NCBI RefSeq assembly: GCF_001619985.1 | Contig: NW_017264196.1 | Coordinates: 2,232,001 to 2,296,000 of the forward strand | From: Xylona heveae TC161 | Lineage: Eukaryota; Ascomycota; Xylonomycetes; Xylonales; Xylonaceae | Reading direction: 5' to 3' | Length of the DNA: 64,000 bases | Shown: positions 34,101 to 46,013 of the stretch, in pieces | How the letters are laid out: the number at the start of each line of letters is the position of its first letter | Numbering within the stretch: the stretch's first letter is position 1 | Made by a program: the position numbers and the translations under genes | Notes under the pieces: model-generated | What the model saw: the letters and a program-made list of their open reading frames with translations, nothing else | Told to the model about the DNA's origin: nothing | Database searches by the model: none

Positions 34101-36283
34101 TTTTCCCATGGGGAGGATCTCATCTCCGCATGTCTCCACGACACTCCGCAAACCTCCACTTCTTTCTCGAACACCTCCCCAGCTTTGCTTTTTTTTTTTT
34201 TTTTTTTTTAACACTATAGTTTCTTCTTGCTTTGCCGGAAGCCGCAAATTCTTGCTGGAATACACGAGGGATCAATCTGCATCGTGTCTTGATAATGGCT
34301 CATAGAGGGCCGCCAGTTGGTTGGTTCTCAGGAATCAGTGAGTTAATTTCTTTCTAAAAGGCATGTTTGTATATTCGCGAACGATTAATTAATTTTGATG
34401 ACGATACTAATAATGGCTTACAAAATCAGTTGAATTTTTCTGAATACGGCCTCATTATATCAGAACACACCCGCAATCGATGACAGCAGTCGGAATATTG
34501 TTTGGTTTGTTGAGGAACAGATGAGAAATCATCACGTTGCAGGAGTGATTGATACCAAAGGGCGAGTACGCCGGACTATGATTCTTTGACCGAAACAATT
34601 CCATATCAGGTCACTCGAGGTAGGTATCGTTCCTAGTTGTACGGTTTGGAAGCGTAATACTCAAACCGGGGCTTATTATTGGATTTACTCATCTGGGAGA
34701 ATATTGAATCGCTGCGCAAGGTGAATTGCGATAATTCTCCAAAATCTTTCTCGCAAATGAGACATCCAATGAGGTTACCATTTTCTTCTGCTGATACGGG
34801 TCCTTGTCTATGCGAGAAATTTCTTCTCGAACTGACTGAGTGGCCTGGTGGCCGAGATCACGCAGGTGGGTAGTGGGCGCAAAAGTCACCAAAAAAGAAC
34901 GCGAAAGTGGCACCGCAGTCAGCAGATTCGCTTGTCGTGAATGGAGTGTTTGTACCAAAACGGGCAAAGCTTGTGTCCAAGAATGGTAACCGAGACATGA
35001 TCCAATACATGACGTCCACAGCATGTCACACTGAGAAGGCAAGTATCCAGACCGTACTTGGTCTGATCCAGGTACGTGTGCTTGTCATTCGAGCTTCACT
35101 CTATCGCCATTACCTAGGGCCATACTGAGAAAGGCACTATCGGCTCGCGGACGAGTCATATTCTGTTGATTATACTCCCCTTGCCACTAATTGTTGGCCT
35201 TGGAGTGCGAGGGGTGGAAACCTTCAAGGCCCGTCACGCGTCCCAAAGGAGAACTTCTATCTTTAAACCAGGGGAACATCCTCCTTTTGACTCCCCTTGG
35301 GACGGGTCGAAATCCACTATCGTCAAAATATTCAACACCATTTCACAACTCTATTCTGAAAAAACGCACACCTTCTATCTGATCTGTGCACAAACTTGGC
35401 TATCAGTTCTTGTTGCCACTGTCGCCCGTTCGCTGGTTTGTGTTTGTCTAGATCAATCTAGTCATCCCGTCTCCCGGTAATTACCGACCAACCCGCATGC
35501 CCTTGGACCGCCTCTCTAACCCACACTGCCTAGTTATCGTGTCCTCACCGACTGACTCGATCCCCTCTTCCTTGACAGCAAATCGCACTGCCAAAATGTT
35601 CATGTTACCTTCGTAGGAGAAGGACTCTTGTTTGAAGCTGAATTTACAGCTCTTTACTTGGTGGAAGAAGGCGCTTTGGCAGCGTTTGACAAGTGACACT
35701 GCTGTCGTCATTTGTCGCGAAGCTCCGATCCACTTCACCTCGGTCGCTGTGTGGAGTCCCACCCCGCGTTCTATCGCCTCCTCACCACACTAAACTCCTA
35801 ATTCACGTTTCTCCCACGTCACATCATCATCTTGACGGCACAATCTCATCCATTCTGAAGTTCAAGGGAATATTTCCTTGAATTTTCTTTCCCCAATTCA
35901 CAAGCCGCCACTGCATTTCAAACGTCTCCGTTTTTCTCCATTAGACGTTGTAGTGCTTTGGCGGTGAACAACCTCCGAGTTGTTTGACCGCCCTCACGTG
36001 CACCTTGTTTTGGAGCGGCATAAGCATTGCTTAGATATCACGTCGCATTGCATCGCATCTTGCATCGACCTCGCGAACCATTGGCCGTCGATACGCCGAT
36101 TCATCGACGATTATAGACGTTGAGAACTTTGATACAGCGCATCCCCATATTTCAGGTGGTTGGGTAACTCTTGAGCCAACGATCCGTTTCGTGGCCATCG
36201 AGAGGTACGCTTCTTGGGATAAAATCGGAGATTCGCTATTCCATCAGCTGAAAAACAAACCCCAGTCCATATCTATATAGACC
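31146..36283. other. 5.1 kb gene-free divergent intergenic region
   Basis: This lies between two divergent genes. Open frames are short and overlap without domain signals. A 111-codon frame at 33475-33810 is the longest with a protein-like look, but I do not recognise it. The first few hundred bases hold the transporter promoter. The last part, from about 35500, is likely the long 5' region of the gene at 36284. A poly-T tract lies near 34190-34210. Long non-coding transcripts or a long leader are possible. Confidence 0.45.
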
Positions 36284-38155
36284 ATGTCGGAGCAAGCAGT
36301 ACCGCCTCGGCGGTTCATCCCTCAACCGATCGAGACTACAACGAAGAGCTCTCGGAAGCCCGCATCTAATTCATCGCATACCGCATCGAAACCTCGATTT
36401 CGACCGGAGCCCGTTGAGACAACGAGACGAAGCAATAGAAAGGCAGCTGAGACCCAAAATGCCTCATCCACCGAGCCACGACCTACTCGCCGGTTCGCGC
36501 CTCAACTCATTGAGACATCAACACGCTCGCGCAAGTCTGGCGACTCTCGCCCGGCAGTATTGCTATCAGATAAGACGGACAAATCACCTGGCGATGAGAT
36601 CCGTCAGCCTCGGAAGGCTATGAAGGGCAGCAAAGTGAGAGGTGGTGTGGAAAATATTTCTGCTTTGAATCAGAAACTGCCCCCTTCACGACAACCTCGA
36701 GGAGAATCTCTTTTCTCCCTAACCACTTCCCCACGTCAGCGCTCTTTCGCAACCCCTGTACTGGAACCAATTGAATCTTCCCAATCGGAAGAATCCGACC
36801 AATCTAACTGCCCATCTTTGTCCACATCTCCCTCTGTTTCTTCGGATGAGTATTCCGAATCATATAGCCATGCGAGCAGGATACGCGAGAGTTGCGATGA
36901 TCGTTTCTCTGGCTATCTGCTCGCGTTAGCGGCACGAGCAGCTGAAAAGCAGCTAAGGGAACAAGCTCTCGCCGCTTTCCCCAATGAAGATTACCATCAA
37001 ACTGTTGATCATTTCGTTGACCGCGTATCGTCTTCTTCAGAAGAAGAGGAACTTTCGAATCGAGATCAAGATGTGGAAATGACGGGAATCGACTCTGATG
37101 AGGAAGTTAATTTGGCTTTTCAAGAAATGCGAAGACAACAAGAACAGCTTCAGAAGAAGCGACGATCGACATTGCGCGCCGAGTCGGAGTCTCGCCCTGG
37201 CGATACTTCTTCCAAGTCTTTTAATCCCTTTGGGAAGTTTGCTCAACCACCAAAGGAGTATATGGAAGGTTGGCAGAAGGGAATTGGTCTTGAACAAATG
37301 CGACGAGCAGCAAGTCCACCCATGTTAGGATGGGATATCAGGTTTCCTAGATGTCGATCTCCAGAGCAAACCCAGCTGCATGTGGGTCAAATCCCACATT
37401 CACAGCAGATGTCGCGGTCAGGCTCGGTTCATCAGGCTGGAATGTGGAGTGACAAGCACTCCTCACGAAAGAGTAGCAAAGGCCCAGGCGGGTTATGGAT
37501 GGGAATGTGTACTGCGGAGGACGAGGATCCCGGACACCACCAGTCGCAGCAGGTTGGTCTCGTCACACCAGCCGGTGAAAGAGAAGACCCTTTTACTTCG
37601 GAGCCACCACGGCCTCAGGCAAAGGCAAAGTTCTTGTCACCCCTAACGGCTCAGAATGTATCCGCGGACAATCGTCCGCCCACCTCTACTCCCACCTCCG
37701 CTCCCACCTCTGCTCCTACTTCAGCGCCTACTTCAGCGCCTACTTCAGCGCCTACTTCAGCGCCTACCTCTGCACCCTCCCCTACACCACGCCTCAGTAA
37801 GGAGGATATCGAGCACGAATTCAACGATGACTTTGTCTCGCAAGTCTATAATTATCTTTCTCTTGGATACCCGGCCCTTGCTCACAAATATGATCCTGAA
37901 TTGAGCAAAATATCCCAGATCCCCGTTGAAGAGCTTCGCCAAGATGACAAACTAGCGGATGGAAAAGGCTACGTCAGAATTGGCGATGATCCTGAACCAG
38001 AAGTTGATGATGATATTCGAAATAGATGCGCAAGATGGAAAGCTTTGAAGATTTATATTAGAGAATGGGCGCGGCAATCACCCGATATGAATGACGGAGC
38101 AATCACACTGGATGCCTGGGGCGCCAGGGCTCGTCGGGGTAGTTGGGCTGTCTAA
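36284..38155 (+). CDS. Conserved disordered fungal protein, function unknown
   Basis: This is a single exon of 623 residues. The N-terminus has three related motifs, PPRRFIPQPIETT, KPRFRPEPVETTRRSNRK and TRRFAPQLIETSTRSRK, a basic repeat I know only from uncharacterised Eurotiomycete proteins. The middle is Ser/Arg/Pro-rich and acidic in places (SSSEEEELS), with a likely helical segment (MRRQQEQLQKKRR). A Pro-Thr-Ser-Ala repeat (residues about 467-498) is encoded by a 12-nt minisatellite. The C-terminal 110 residues look folded and conserved (FNDDFVSQVYNYLSLGYP, RWKALKIYIREWARQ) and end ARRGSWAV. No enzyme motif, signal peptide or membrane segment is seen. The protein is probably intracellular and phosphorylated. 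It has an unusually long gene-free upstream region. Confidence 0.85.
   Translation: MSEQAVPPRRFIPQPIETTTKSSRKPASNSSHTASKPRFRPEPVETTRRSNRKAAETQNASSTEPRPTRRFAPQLIETSTRSRKSGDSRPAVLLSDKTDKSPGDEIRQPRKAMKGSKVRGGVENISALNQKLPPSRQPRGESLFSLTTSPRQRSFATPVLEPIESSQSEESDQSNCPSLSTSPSVSSDEYSESYSHASRIRESCDDRFSGYLLALAARAAEKQLREQALAAFPNEDYHQTVDHFVDRVSSSSEEEELSNRDQDVEMTGIDSDEEVNLAFQEMRRQQEQLQKKRRSTLRAESESRPGDTSSKSFNPFGKFAQPPKEYMEGWQKGIGLEQMRRAASPPMLGWDIRFPRCRSPEQTQLHVGQIPHSQQMSRSGSVHQAGMWSDKHSSRKSSKGPGGLWMGMCTAEDEDPGHHQSQQVGLVTPAGEREDPFTSEPPRPQAKAKFLSPLTAQNVSADNRPPTSTPTSAPTSAPTSAPTSAPTSAPTSAPTSAPSPTPRLSKEDIEHEFNDDFVSQVYNYLSLGYPALAHKYDPELSKISQIPVEELRQDDKLADGKGYVRIGDDPEPEVDDDIRNRCARWKALKIYIREWARQSPDMNDGAITLDAWGARARRGSWAV
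37682..37777 (+). repeat. In-frame 12-bp minisatellite
   Basis: About eight 12-bp units encode PTSA tetrapeptides inside the gene at 36284. The four units at 37718-37765 (acttcagcgcct) are identical. Units at the two edges have drifted. The 12-bp unit keeps the frame at any copy number, so length variation between strains is expected. Confidence 0.9.
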
Positions 38156-39188
38156 CCTAAATTTGTCTTTTTTTTTGGACCTCTGGGCTTTTTTTTCACA
38201 CTCTGTGGCATGTTCTGGCAGGTGTTTGTGTGCTAAGAACCCGGCTTCCTCTGGAGTTCTCATGCTGGCCTACTTCTTTCTTTTTTTCTCCCGTCTGCGG
38301 TTTCCACCGATCCTATTCTTTTTTTCTTGTTATCAGCGTGGAGCAAAGAATTTGTCAGCAGCCAGGCAACATAGGGCATGTTTCTCTTTTTTTCCTTTTT
38401 CGTTAATTTTATGCGTTATGAGCGACGATTAGCACGAAAATGAGGGAAGCGATTTTTTTTTTGAGAGGCCTCCTACTTTATTTAACTCTATTCATGCAAA
38501 AGACTTTTTAAAGCATTTGAGATTTTTTTGCAACTTCTACTTTAAATTGATCTTTTGGATGGCAGAGCTGTCTGAAGCGTCGTTTGCGCATGTGCTCTCT
38601 TTTCTTGCGAGTTCATTCGTTTTTAAAATGCCTCTCGTTTTTTATTGTGAGTTGGGAACAACAGAAATTGTATGGCTGGTTTTTTTTTTTTTTTGGAAGC
38701 TCCATTACTCAGATTCATCCTATAAGCGCGTCATAGGCTTCATAGCAATGCGTCTGCGGTCTCCTAAGATAGAGGCTCCGTGGAGTGAATTTTACCAATA
38801 CAAAGTACACGATGTTGTTGTCCGTGTCTTCCATTTCGGAGAGATCATTCACTCGAGATGCTTACAAGTTGTGTTTCACTTGAAGCCTGCCAATTTGCCT
38901 TCACCGTCATCATTATATCCTCTCACAGAGCGAGGGAAGAGCTTGGCTTGACTGACTTTGTGCCTGGACGGCGCCGAAAAGCTTTAATTCTAACTCTATC
39001 AGTCCTTGCTGGCCAACTCACCTGGCCGTCTTCGTGACGAAGCTGACACCTTGATACAGTGAATAAAGCAAAGCACGGATGAGAAGAACTTGCTTCTGAC
39101 CTCATGAAACAATTCGGTCTCACAATTAGCTTCCGGTAGCTTCACCAGAGGACACTGCTCAATAAGAAAGATACCCAGCAATAACAGA
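38156..39188. other. Intergenic, T-rich
   Basis: This is the 3' region of the preceding gene and the promoter of the next. Many T-runs are present. A 144-codon frame at 38517-38951 is hydrophobic low-complexity and not believed to be a gene. Confidence 0.5.
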
Positions 39189-42040
39189 ATGCCAACTCTA
39201 AAACAGCTAACGTGTCAGATCGAATGGGCTAGATCTGGAGGCCCATTGCAAGAATTCGCAACCTCGTACGCAGATGGATTCGTCCAAACATATGTTGCTG
39301 TCCCGCAGGGCTCAGTACCTTTCACTATCAGACTCAAGTCAAATGGATACATAGCTCCCGGGTTAGCAATGTTTGTTTATATGGATGGGATATACCAGTG
39401 CAATCGGAATCGACAGGGCCTGAAAGCGCCGGAAGTTGCAAACAAGGCTAGCGAATATGAGGTTGACTTTCTCGTGCGTCAAAAGGAGGAAAAGTTGCGG
39501 GACGGTAATTGGCTGGGTAGAGAATGGAGGTTCGAAAAGTTGAACGTTGGTAAGTCATGCCCTGCTCCGGGGTCTCTTGGCGATTTTTTTTTTCTGAGAA
39601 CAGCTTTAGTTGCTGGTGATTCGCAGGAAGCCAAAGATACAGAAAGCGGAAAGTTCGATCAGCTTGGTACAATCGAGGTGGTGGTTTTGCGATGCACAAG
39701 GCCTAAACACGAATTTGTTCCTCCATTAAGAAAAACGCCAAACTTGCAGCGGATGACAGAGAGACAGCCAGGACAAGATGGCGAGGGTGGAATGTTAAAG
39801 GGTCTCTTCGATGGCATTGTTGAAGAGTGGGAAATCTATTCCATCCACACTTCAGAGAGCTCCAATATAGATAGCGGCGGGGGTTGGAACTCGACTCAGA
39901 TTGACGGCTCGAGTAATTCGCAGCAGAAAAAATATGATGAGCGTCAACATGACCGGGCTAGGTATACTCGTGGTGGCATACGCGACAACCCAGATATGAG
40001 CAGTGATCACGAAGAGCAGATCCTGGAGAGCTCGATTAGGCGCTATAACAGAGATTGGAGAAGAAACGGAGTGAGTATCACACCGGACGAGACAGTTGAG
40101 GAGGAGGAAAATCCAGGACCCCAGGTGTCGCCGGACAGCGCTCCCGCTCGCCGTCTCCATGAGAGATTTGGAGAATTTTCGGCCGACGGTCAATCATCTC
40201 AGGACCAGCCGTCAGTGGTTATCCACATTACGCCACCCCCGCCAGCGCCCGACCCACCCCCAGCAGTGGATCCACGACTTTGGGAGCAAAGAAGGCATTA
40301 CCGCGGCAACCCTGAAGGAGGCTCATGGAACTTCGACGAGAGTTCTTCGAGCTCCTATTCTCGAGGCCAGAGATATTCTGCCGTGCCACCACAACAGTAT
40401 AGGCAGTCATCGAATACACAACACTATGCTCATCATGGCCCTTCAGGAAGTACCTTTCCAAGGGTACCTGGAGAGTGGCCAGAACCTGAGTCAATGTCCG
40501 ACATCGATGATGGTCATCTCCCACGTCGGACTAAGCAGCCTCCGTCCAAGCCACCAGGAAGCATCGTTTTCCAAGAGCCACTGGAGCACAGAGGCAGGGG
40601 AAGTCCAAGTGGCAGACATCGCAGTCAATCCCCCAAGAAGTCATCGAGGCCGAGAAATGCTAGTCGTAACACGCGCCGCGAGTCCATGCCCACTGTTGAG
40701 GAAGACTGGGGCGGGGAAAGCAATATTGACAGTCGAGCCGGTTATGACCTGTCTAGCGAGCCAGAAGAAAACCTCAATGATGGCGAATGGGATAAAAGAG
40801 TTGGTCATCCTCGGCAATACGTGCCTGTTATGGCTCCTCAACCGTGGTCGCTTGTCCCTTCTGGATGGACGCCGTATATTCCACAATCTTGGCCGTATAT
40901 TCCAAGTGGCACTCAATGGCCGGGACCAGAACCGGCAAGTCCTGATCATTCAGCTCCAGCAAACGAAACCCTAGATGCAGATGATCGACCTCAAAGACCC
41001 AGAGGGCGTGAAGATAACGGCAGCCAGAGAACCAAATCGCCGGCCCACAGGTCGAATTGGGATACCCCTGACACGAACAATTGGGCAACGTCGAATCAGA
41101 ATGAAGACAATAATGACTGGAATAATGACAATTGGGATAACAATGACTGGGGAGCCGATACCAGTCAACCTCAACAGGAAGGTGATGCTGATGTAGCTGC
41201 AAAGGTTGAAGCAGCATGGGCCTCAGATCGCCATCCTTCTCGATCTGGTTCTCCGACAGCCTCGGCGCACTCCTCAGCCTCCACGGCCAAGCCAACATTT
41301 CAAGTGCCTCATATTTTGCCTTATACGCAGCCTTACTGGTCTAAATGGAATAGAGCTGATAACCTCGAAGAGGAAAGTCCTCTATACAATGTCCCGGAAG
41401 ATATTGCAAAAAAGAAAGCGGCTTCTCATCAGGTGCAAACTGGGCGGCCGGCACCCTACACTCACCGGACTTGTAGGCCTGTGTATGTCGACACATATGA
41501 TAAGCCATATGCGGTTTTCGTCTTCAAATATCGGTCACGAGGTATATTGGGGATTCATTGACCAAATATAAAAAGCTCGCTGATGATAGTGGTAGAGACG
41601 ATTGAGCGATTGTTCGGGATTACTATCCCAGTCAGTGCCGACGACGAAAGAAGAAGACTGGCATCTCTATCTAAGGAGCAGATAATTGAAGAGCTCCTCA
41701 AATCCAGGGTATGCGGCTTTCCAGAAGGCTGATTGGCGGATACTAATGATGTTAGACTGCTCCTTCTCACAAAGAAACAAAGTCACATGATGGTGAAGAT
41801 AATGTTACCCATAACGGACATGGCAGCCAGAAGCTATCAGATAAAGCAGGCCAAAAGGCCAAGGACACCCAAAAGGATAAATACTCTGCCAGCGAAATGG
41901 GTAACGACAAACAAGGTTCAAGCAATACCACTTGGAGAAGCGGAAAAGATACAAAGACTGCTGGCTGGATCAAGTTGAGCGAAGACAGTAAAGAGTGGAA
42001 CGATGAAGAGCACAGCGCTGTTGATGACGAACAATGGTAA
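39189..42040 (+). CDS. DUF7918-type protein with long disordered region
   Basis: Four exons are inferred: 39189-39549, 39610-41541, 41590-41708 and 41756-42040, giving 898 residues. The first 190 residues match a conserved fungal domain (start MPTLKQLTCQIEWA, then PFTIRLKSNGYIAPGLAMFVY and MDGIYQCNRNR) that I associate with DUF7918. The role is unknown. Splicing the first intron joins EKLNV to VAGDSQ and LGTIEVVVLRC. The centre is hydrophilic and low-complexity, with Asn/Trp/Asp repeats near residue 640 (NNDWNNDNWDNNDWG). A short helical part follows in exon 3 (VVETIERLFGITIP, RRLASLSKEQIIEELL), and the end is acidic and hydrophilic. Intron 1 is 60 nt and in frame, so an unspliced reading of 790 codons also stays open up to intron 2. 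The spliced model fits the conserved domain better. Confidence 0.82.
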
Positions 42041-43196
42041 AACCTCTGATAGGCAGGAAAGCATAGATCCGGGCTGAGAGCAGCCAAGCCATCAAGTGGT
42101 TCTGCTAGACTCGAGATAATTAATGGAACGTAGTTCATGGGGATAAAAACCACTAGTATGTCAGAACATTGATGAAAGGCTAAGGTCATCTGTAGCCCAC
42201 ATATCTATTCTGCTTGACATGAGACAGCTCCCAGATTCGTCAAGAGAAGAAAATGATCAAAAATATGTGCTTGAAGAGAATGAACCGCGTTATTTGACTG
42301 GAGAGTTTCTGAAAATATTAGCTTGACTATGTGAAATAACTCGACCTAGTCGGTATGATGAAGCATTGAATGTAGACACGTAGAAGCATATTTGGCTTCT
42401 ACTGAAGAACAGAAATATATAATTCAATAAAATGCGCTCAGAAGCATGCCCTGCTGCTCCCAGCGTGGCGTTGTATTGAGGTTCATTGAGCGTGAAGGGT
42501 GTTGTTGACGTTGCGAGCCGACCGAGTTCTGAACCAATCATATGCAGCCACTCTACCGGCGCTTCGTGAGACATCATGTCTACTCCAGCGCCTCCCTCTA
42601 ACTAATCTACACCTCGATGCATTTGAGTAGCCAGCCAATAATCAAGGATTTCTTCCTGTATGCTCGCAGAGCTCTACATTTGGAGGCCAACGAGCTATCA
42701 TGGATATCGACATGAACGCTTTGGCCCGTCTGGGATGGTGAAACGTCTAAGTTGCACGTTGCTGCTATATTAATCCACCCCCAATATCAAGATGAAGATG
42801 CGCGCGAGCAAATGTGCCAAGATGCTTCTTCTCGTGCCCCACAGGAGTTTGATTTCCAGGATCAGTCATGTTTTTGGAGAATGCTTTAAAAGACCATTTC
42901 CCGTGGTCGCCTTCAGCGCGACCACCATAGCATTTCCTTACTGTTTAATGACTTTATAGTTTCTTCACTTTCTGTCACTCTTTGGCTGAGAACTGTGCTG
43001 GGCACACATTCGAGTTCCAGACATTCATTCGTTTTTTTTTGCGTTCTTTTTTTGATCGCAATCGATTCATCCTCACGGGTTCTTCCAAGCATTCTTTTTG
43101 CACACTTATACAAAGTGTTGGCTTGGCGTGCCTCCCGAAAGATTGGCTTTAAAACTTTACATTACAACCCTAGAGAAAGTCTGTGGCATTTTTACA
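42041..43196. other. Intergenic
   Basis: No gene is supported. It includes the protease promoter. A minus-strand open frame over 41767-42189 overlaps the last exon of the previous gene and is a shadow. Confidence 0.5.
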
Positions 43197-45335
43197 ATGA
43201 GGCTTAGGATATTTCTTGCAGTGCAGACTGTCGTTTTATGCAAGTGTCTTGTCGGCGCTGTTCCAAAACCTTTCTTTATATACCAAAATTCTACAACCAG
43301 CCGGACAACTCTAGACAACTCACCTTCATTGTCATTCGCTTCTAGCTTAGTTGCATCCAACACCGCCAGCTCTATCGGATCTCATACGTCTTCCGCTGCT
43401 ATTATTTCTTCCTCTACCACAGCTACTGCGGCCTCATCTACCTCAACTCCATCCTCTGCGACCTCCCATCAGTCCGGGGGTGAAGAATACGTCGTCCTGT
43501 TTCACTCCAACCAATCCTCTCAAGCCAATGCGCCAGAAATCCTAAATCGGCTCGGACTTGGCACCGCACATCCAGATGTATCGCACGTCTTCAACAACTC
43601 CGCCTTTGGGGGATTCATTGCGTCCATGAAAACCCACTGCATCGACGCGCTGAGTAACATGGTCGAGGTCCAACACGTTGAAAAGTCTGTCCAGATCAGC
43701 TCTTTCGCTACCGCCGAACGCACCTCTGCAACATGGGGGCTGGAAAGGATTTCCCAAGCGGAAAAAGTCTCTGGAGACCCATCCCAAGTCGACTTTACAT
43801 ATACCTTTGACGACCAAGGCGCCTTGGGGTACGGCGTGGACATATATATAGTCGACACGGGGATCAACACGGCTCACGCAGCGTTTGGCGGAAGAGCGAT
43901 TATGGGCTTCAGCAAAGATGGCCCCGACGACCTCAATGCCGACTCGGACAAGGACGGACACGGCACACACGTGGCAGGCACCGCCGCCGCCGAAATATTC
44001 GGTGTCGCAAGCTCAGCCAACCTTATCGGCGTCAAGGTGCTCGGATCCGATGGCGCAGGCTCCTCAGCCGATACTATCAAGGGGCTAGACTACCTTGTCC
44101 AACGACATGATCAGCGCAAGACGGAAATGGGGTTTGTTGGATCTATTGCCTCCATGTCATGGGGGTTATCCAGCACGTCAGCTACCCTCGACCATGCCAT
44201 TGGCGCCGCCATTGCTGCTGGCGTTCACGTATGGTACGTAGAATATCCTCTGTTTACCTGACTCCTTGAATTTCCCTTGGGGGCCCCTCCCCCCTTTTTC
44301 CCTTTTCTCTCCAACACCTCGACAAACAACTAACTCCATTGCCCGTCCAGCGTAGCAGCAGGCAACCAAGCCCGCGACGCATGTGCCGCATCGCCCGCCT
44401 CGTCCGGCGGCTCCGGCGGCACCGCCATCGCAGTCGGGTCTATCAACAACAAAGACTCGATAAGCTATTTCTCCAACACGGGCGGCTGTGTCGACGTGTA
44501 CGCCCCCGGCGAGAAGGTTATGAGCACTTGGATTAACGCTACTGACTCTATTGCTACGTACGTATTCAGCTTTCTCTCCCCCCCTTCTTAGTATCTCCTT
44601 CCCTTCTCCCCCTTCTTCCCACCTTCTTCCCACCTTCTTCATCTCCCCTTCTTTTTCTTGCTACCTCCTTTCCCTTTCCCTTTCCCTTTCACCATCTCCC
44701 GCCGCTACCTCGTCTCATCGAAGCCATGGATATTATTCCTTTTATTTTTATTATTATTATTTTTATTTTTATTTTATTTTTTTTGGGTCGTGGTCGTGGT
44801 CATGGTGGGGGGAGGGAGAGGGAGAGGAGAAGTAGCTGGAAGGGTCTTTTTTACCATACGAGTCTCAGCGCCATATGAGTCTCCCGTTAACTAATCCTAT
44901 ATTATTAGACTGAGCGGCACAAGCATGGCCTGCCCCCACGTAACAGGCATCATGGCATACCTCATGACGCAGAACCCATCACTCGCCGCCTCGCCCGCCG
45001 CCATGAAGACGTATCTCCGCAGTACCGCCCTCGCTGGGCAACTCTCTCCCCCTTCTTCTTCTTCGTCCTCCTCGTCCTCCGGCTCGTCAACATCCAAGCG
45101 CAGCGTCGTCGCAGGGGACAGCGGCCTGCTCGTGAACAACGGACAACTTGGACAGTCCAATTCCAAGCGATCGCAAATAAAGCAGCGCCGGAACTCGACG
45201 AAGAATCTGACAAAGAATCTGACAAAGAATCTGAATTTACTCCTTGCCCGAAAACCAATCGCGACAAACCCAGTCGCGCATGAGCAGTCATTCTACGAAG
45301 TAAATATCGACGAGTGGTCATCTTTGCGATACTAA
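43197..45335 (+). CDS. Secreted subtilisin-like serine protease (S8, proteinase K type)
   Basis: Three exons are inferred: 43197-44233, 44351-44557 and 44909-45335, giving 556 residues. The start at 43197 puts a signal peptide (MRLRIFLAVQTVVLCKCLVGA) first. An upstream in-frame ATG would bury it. A Ser/Thr-rich stretch and an I9-type propeptide (EEYVVLFHSN to VEVQHVEKS) precede the protease. The catalytic triad is complete: Asp in IYIVDTGIN, His in DGHGTHVAGT, and Ser in LSGTSMACPHV, the last restored by splicing intron 2. The C-terminal 130 residues are Ser-rich then basic with a small TKNL repeat, unusual for a minimal secreted subtilase. Intron 2 is long (351 nt) and pyrimidine/T-rich. It faces the S41 peptidase gene tail to tail. 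Confidence 0.93.
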
Positions 45336-46013
45336 CTATGACTGCGAGGACATGAGATGGAATCGAGCCAGAGTAAACCTGGTCGTGGTTGGGAAGTAGT
45401 CTATTAATACTACTTAGCATAGTGTATAGAACAATGAGGACAAAACGAAAAGAGAAAAGTGACGATAATACGAAAAAGAGAAAAGCGACGATAACAGTCA
45501 CATAACGTATTTACGAAAATATACGGAGATATACAAAATGACTTTGCAAATTAAATCATATTTCGAAACAATCACCAATTGTCTTCACTGACAAGAACAA
45601 GATATATAGGCAATACAATGAGCAGAAAAGTATATAATCAATATAATGAGCAGAAATATAGCCTGAGCGGGCTAGTGTTTTATAAGACTGGTTTTTATAT
45701 CCTAAAAAGGCTGCGGTATTACAAAGCCAGAGGTTCGCTAAATACAAATGATGCACATAGTATCTCAACTATCGCTTGGCCTGCCGAAATGGACATATAA
45801 GGTAGGTACCTTAGTTGCGGGTAATTTATGTATACATGGCATGGAACTTCGTAATTGTCTCGCTGCAATGGGATTTTCAGATGGGTATTCGCTTTGCTTT
45901 TAAAAGAAGCAGAGCAGTTTGAAAGAAGCCCAGTGCTTCCTGTCGAAGCCAGCGATACAGCCGTAAAAGCTTCGAAAGAGAGAAAGAAAAAGAGAGGGAG
46001 AAGACGCGAGTCA
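45336..46013. other. Intergenic between convergent protease genes
   Basis: An AT-rich 3'-3' region with no gene seen. Confidence 0.5.

Noticed and set aside
38517-38951. 144-codon plus-strand frame
   Set aside because: Hydrophobic sequence built on T-runs, with no family resemblance, in an expected 3'/5' flank.
39189-41561. Intronless 790-residue gene
   Set aside because: The 60-nt stretch at 39550-39609 has intron ends and interrupts the conserved domain, and conserved-looking sequence continues past 41561 after another intron up to 42040.
41767-42189. Minus-strand 140-codon hydrophobic frame
   Set aside because: Lies over the last exon of the DUF7918-type gene and its 3' end. A shadow of hydrophilic codons read in reverse.
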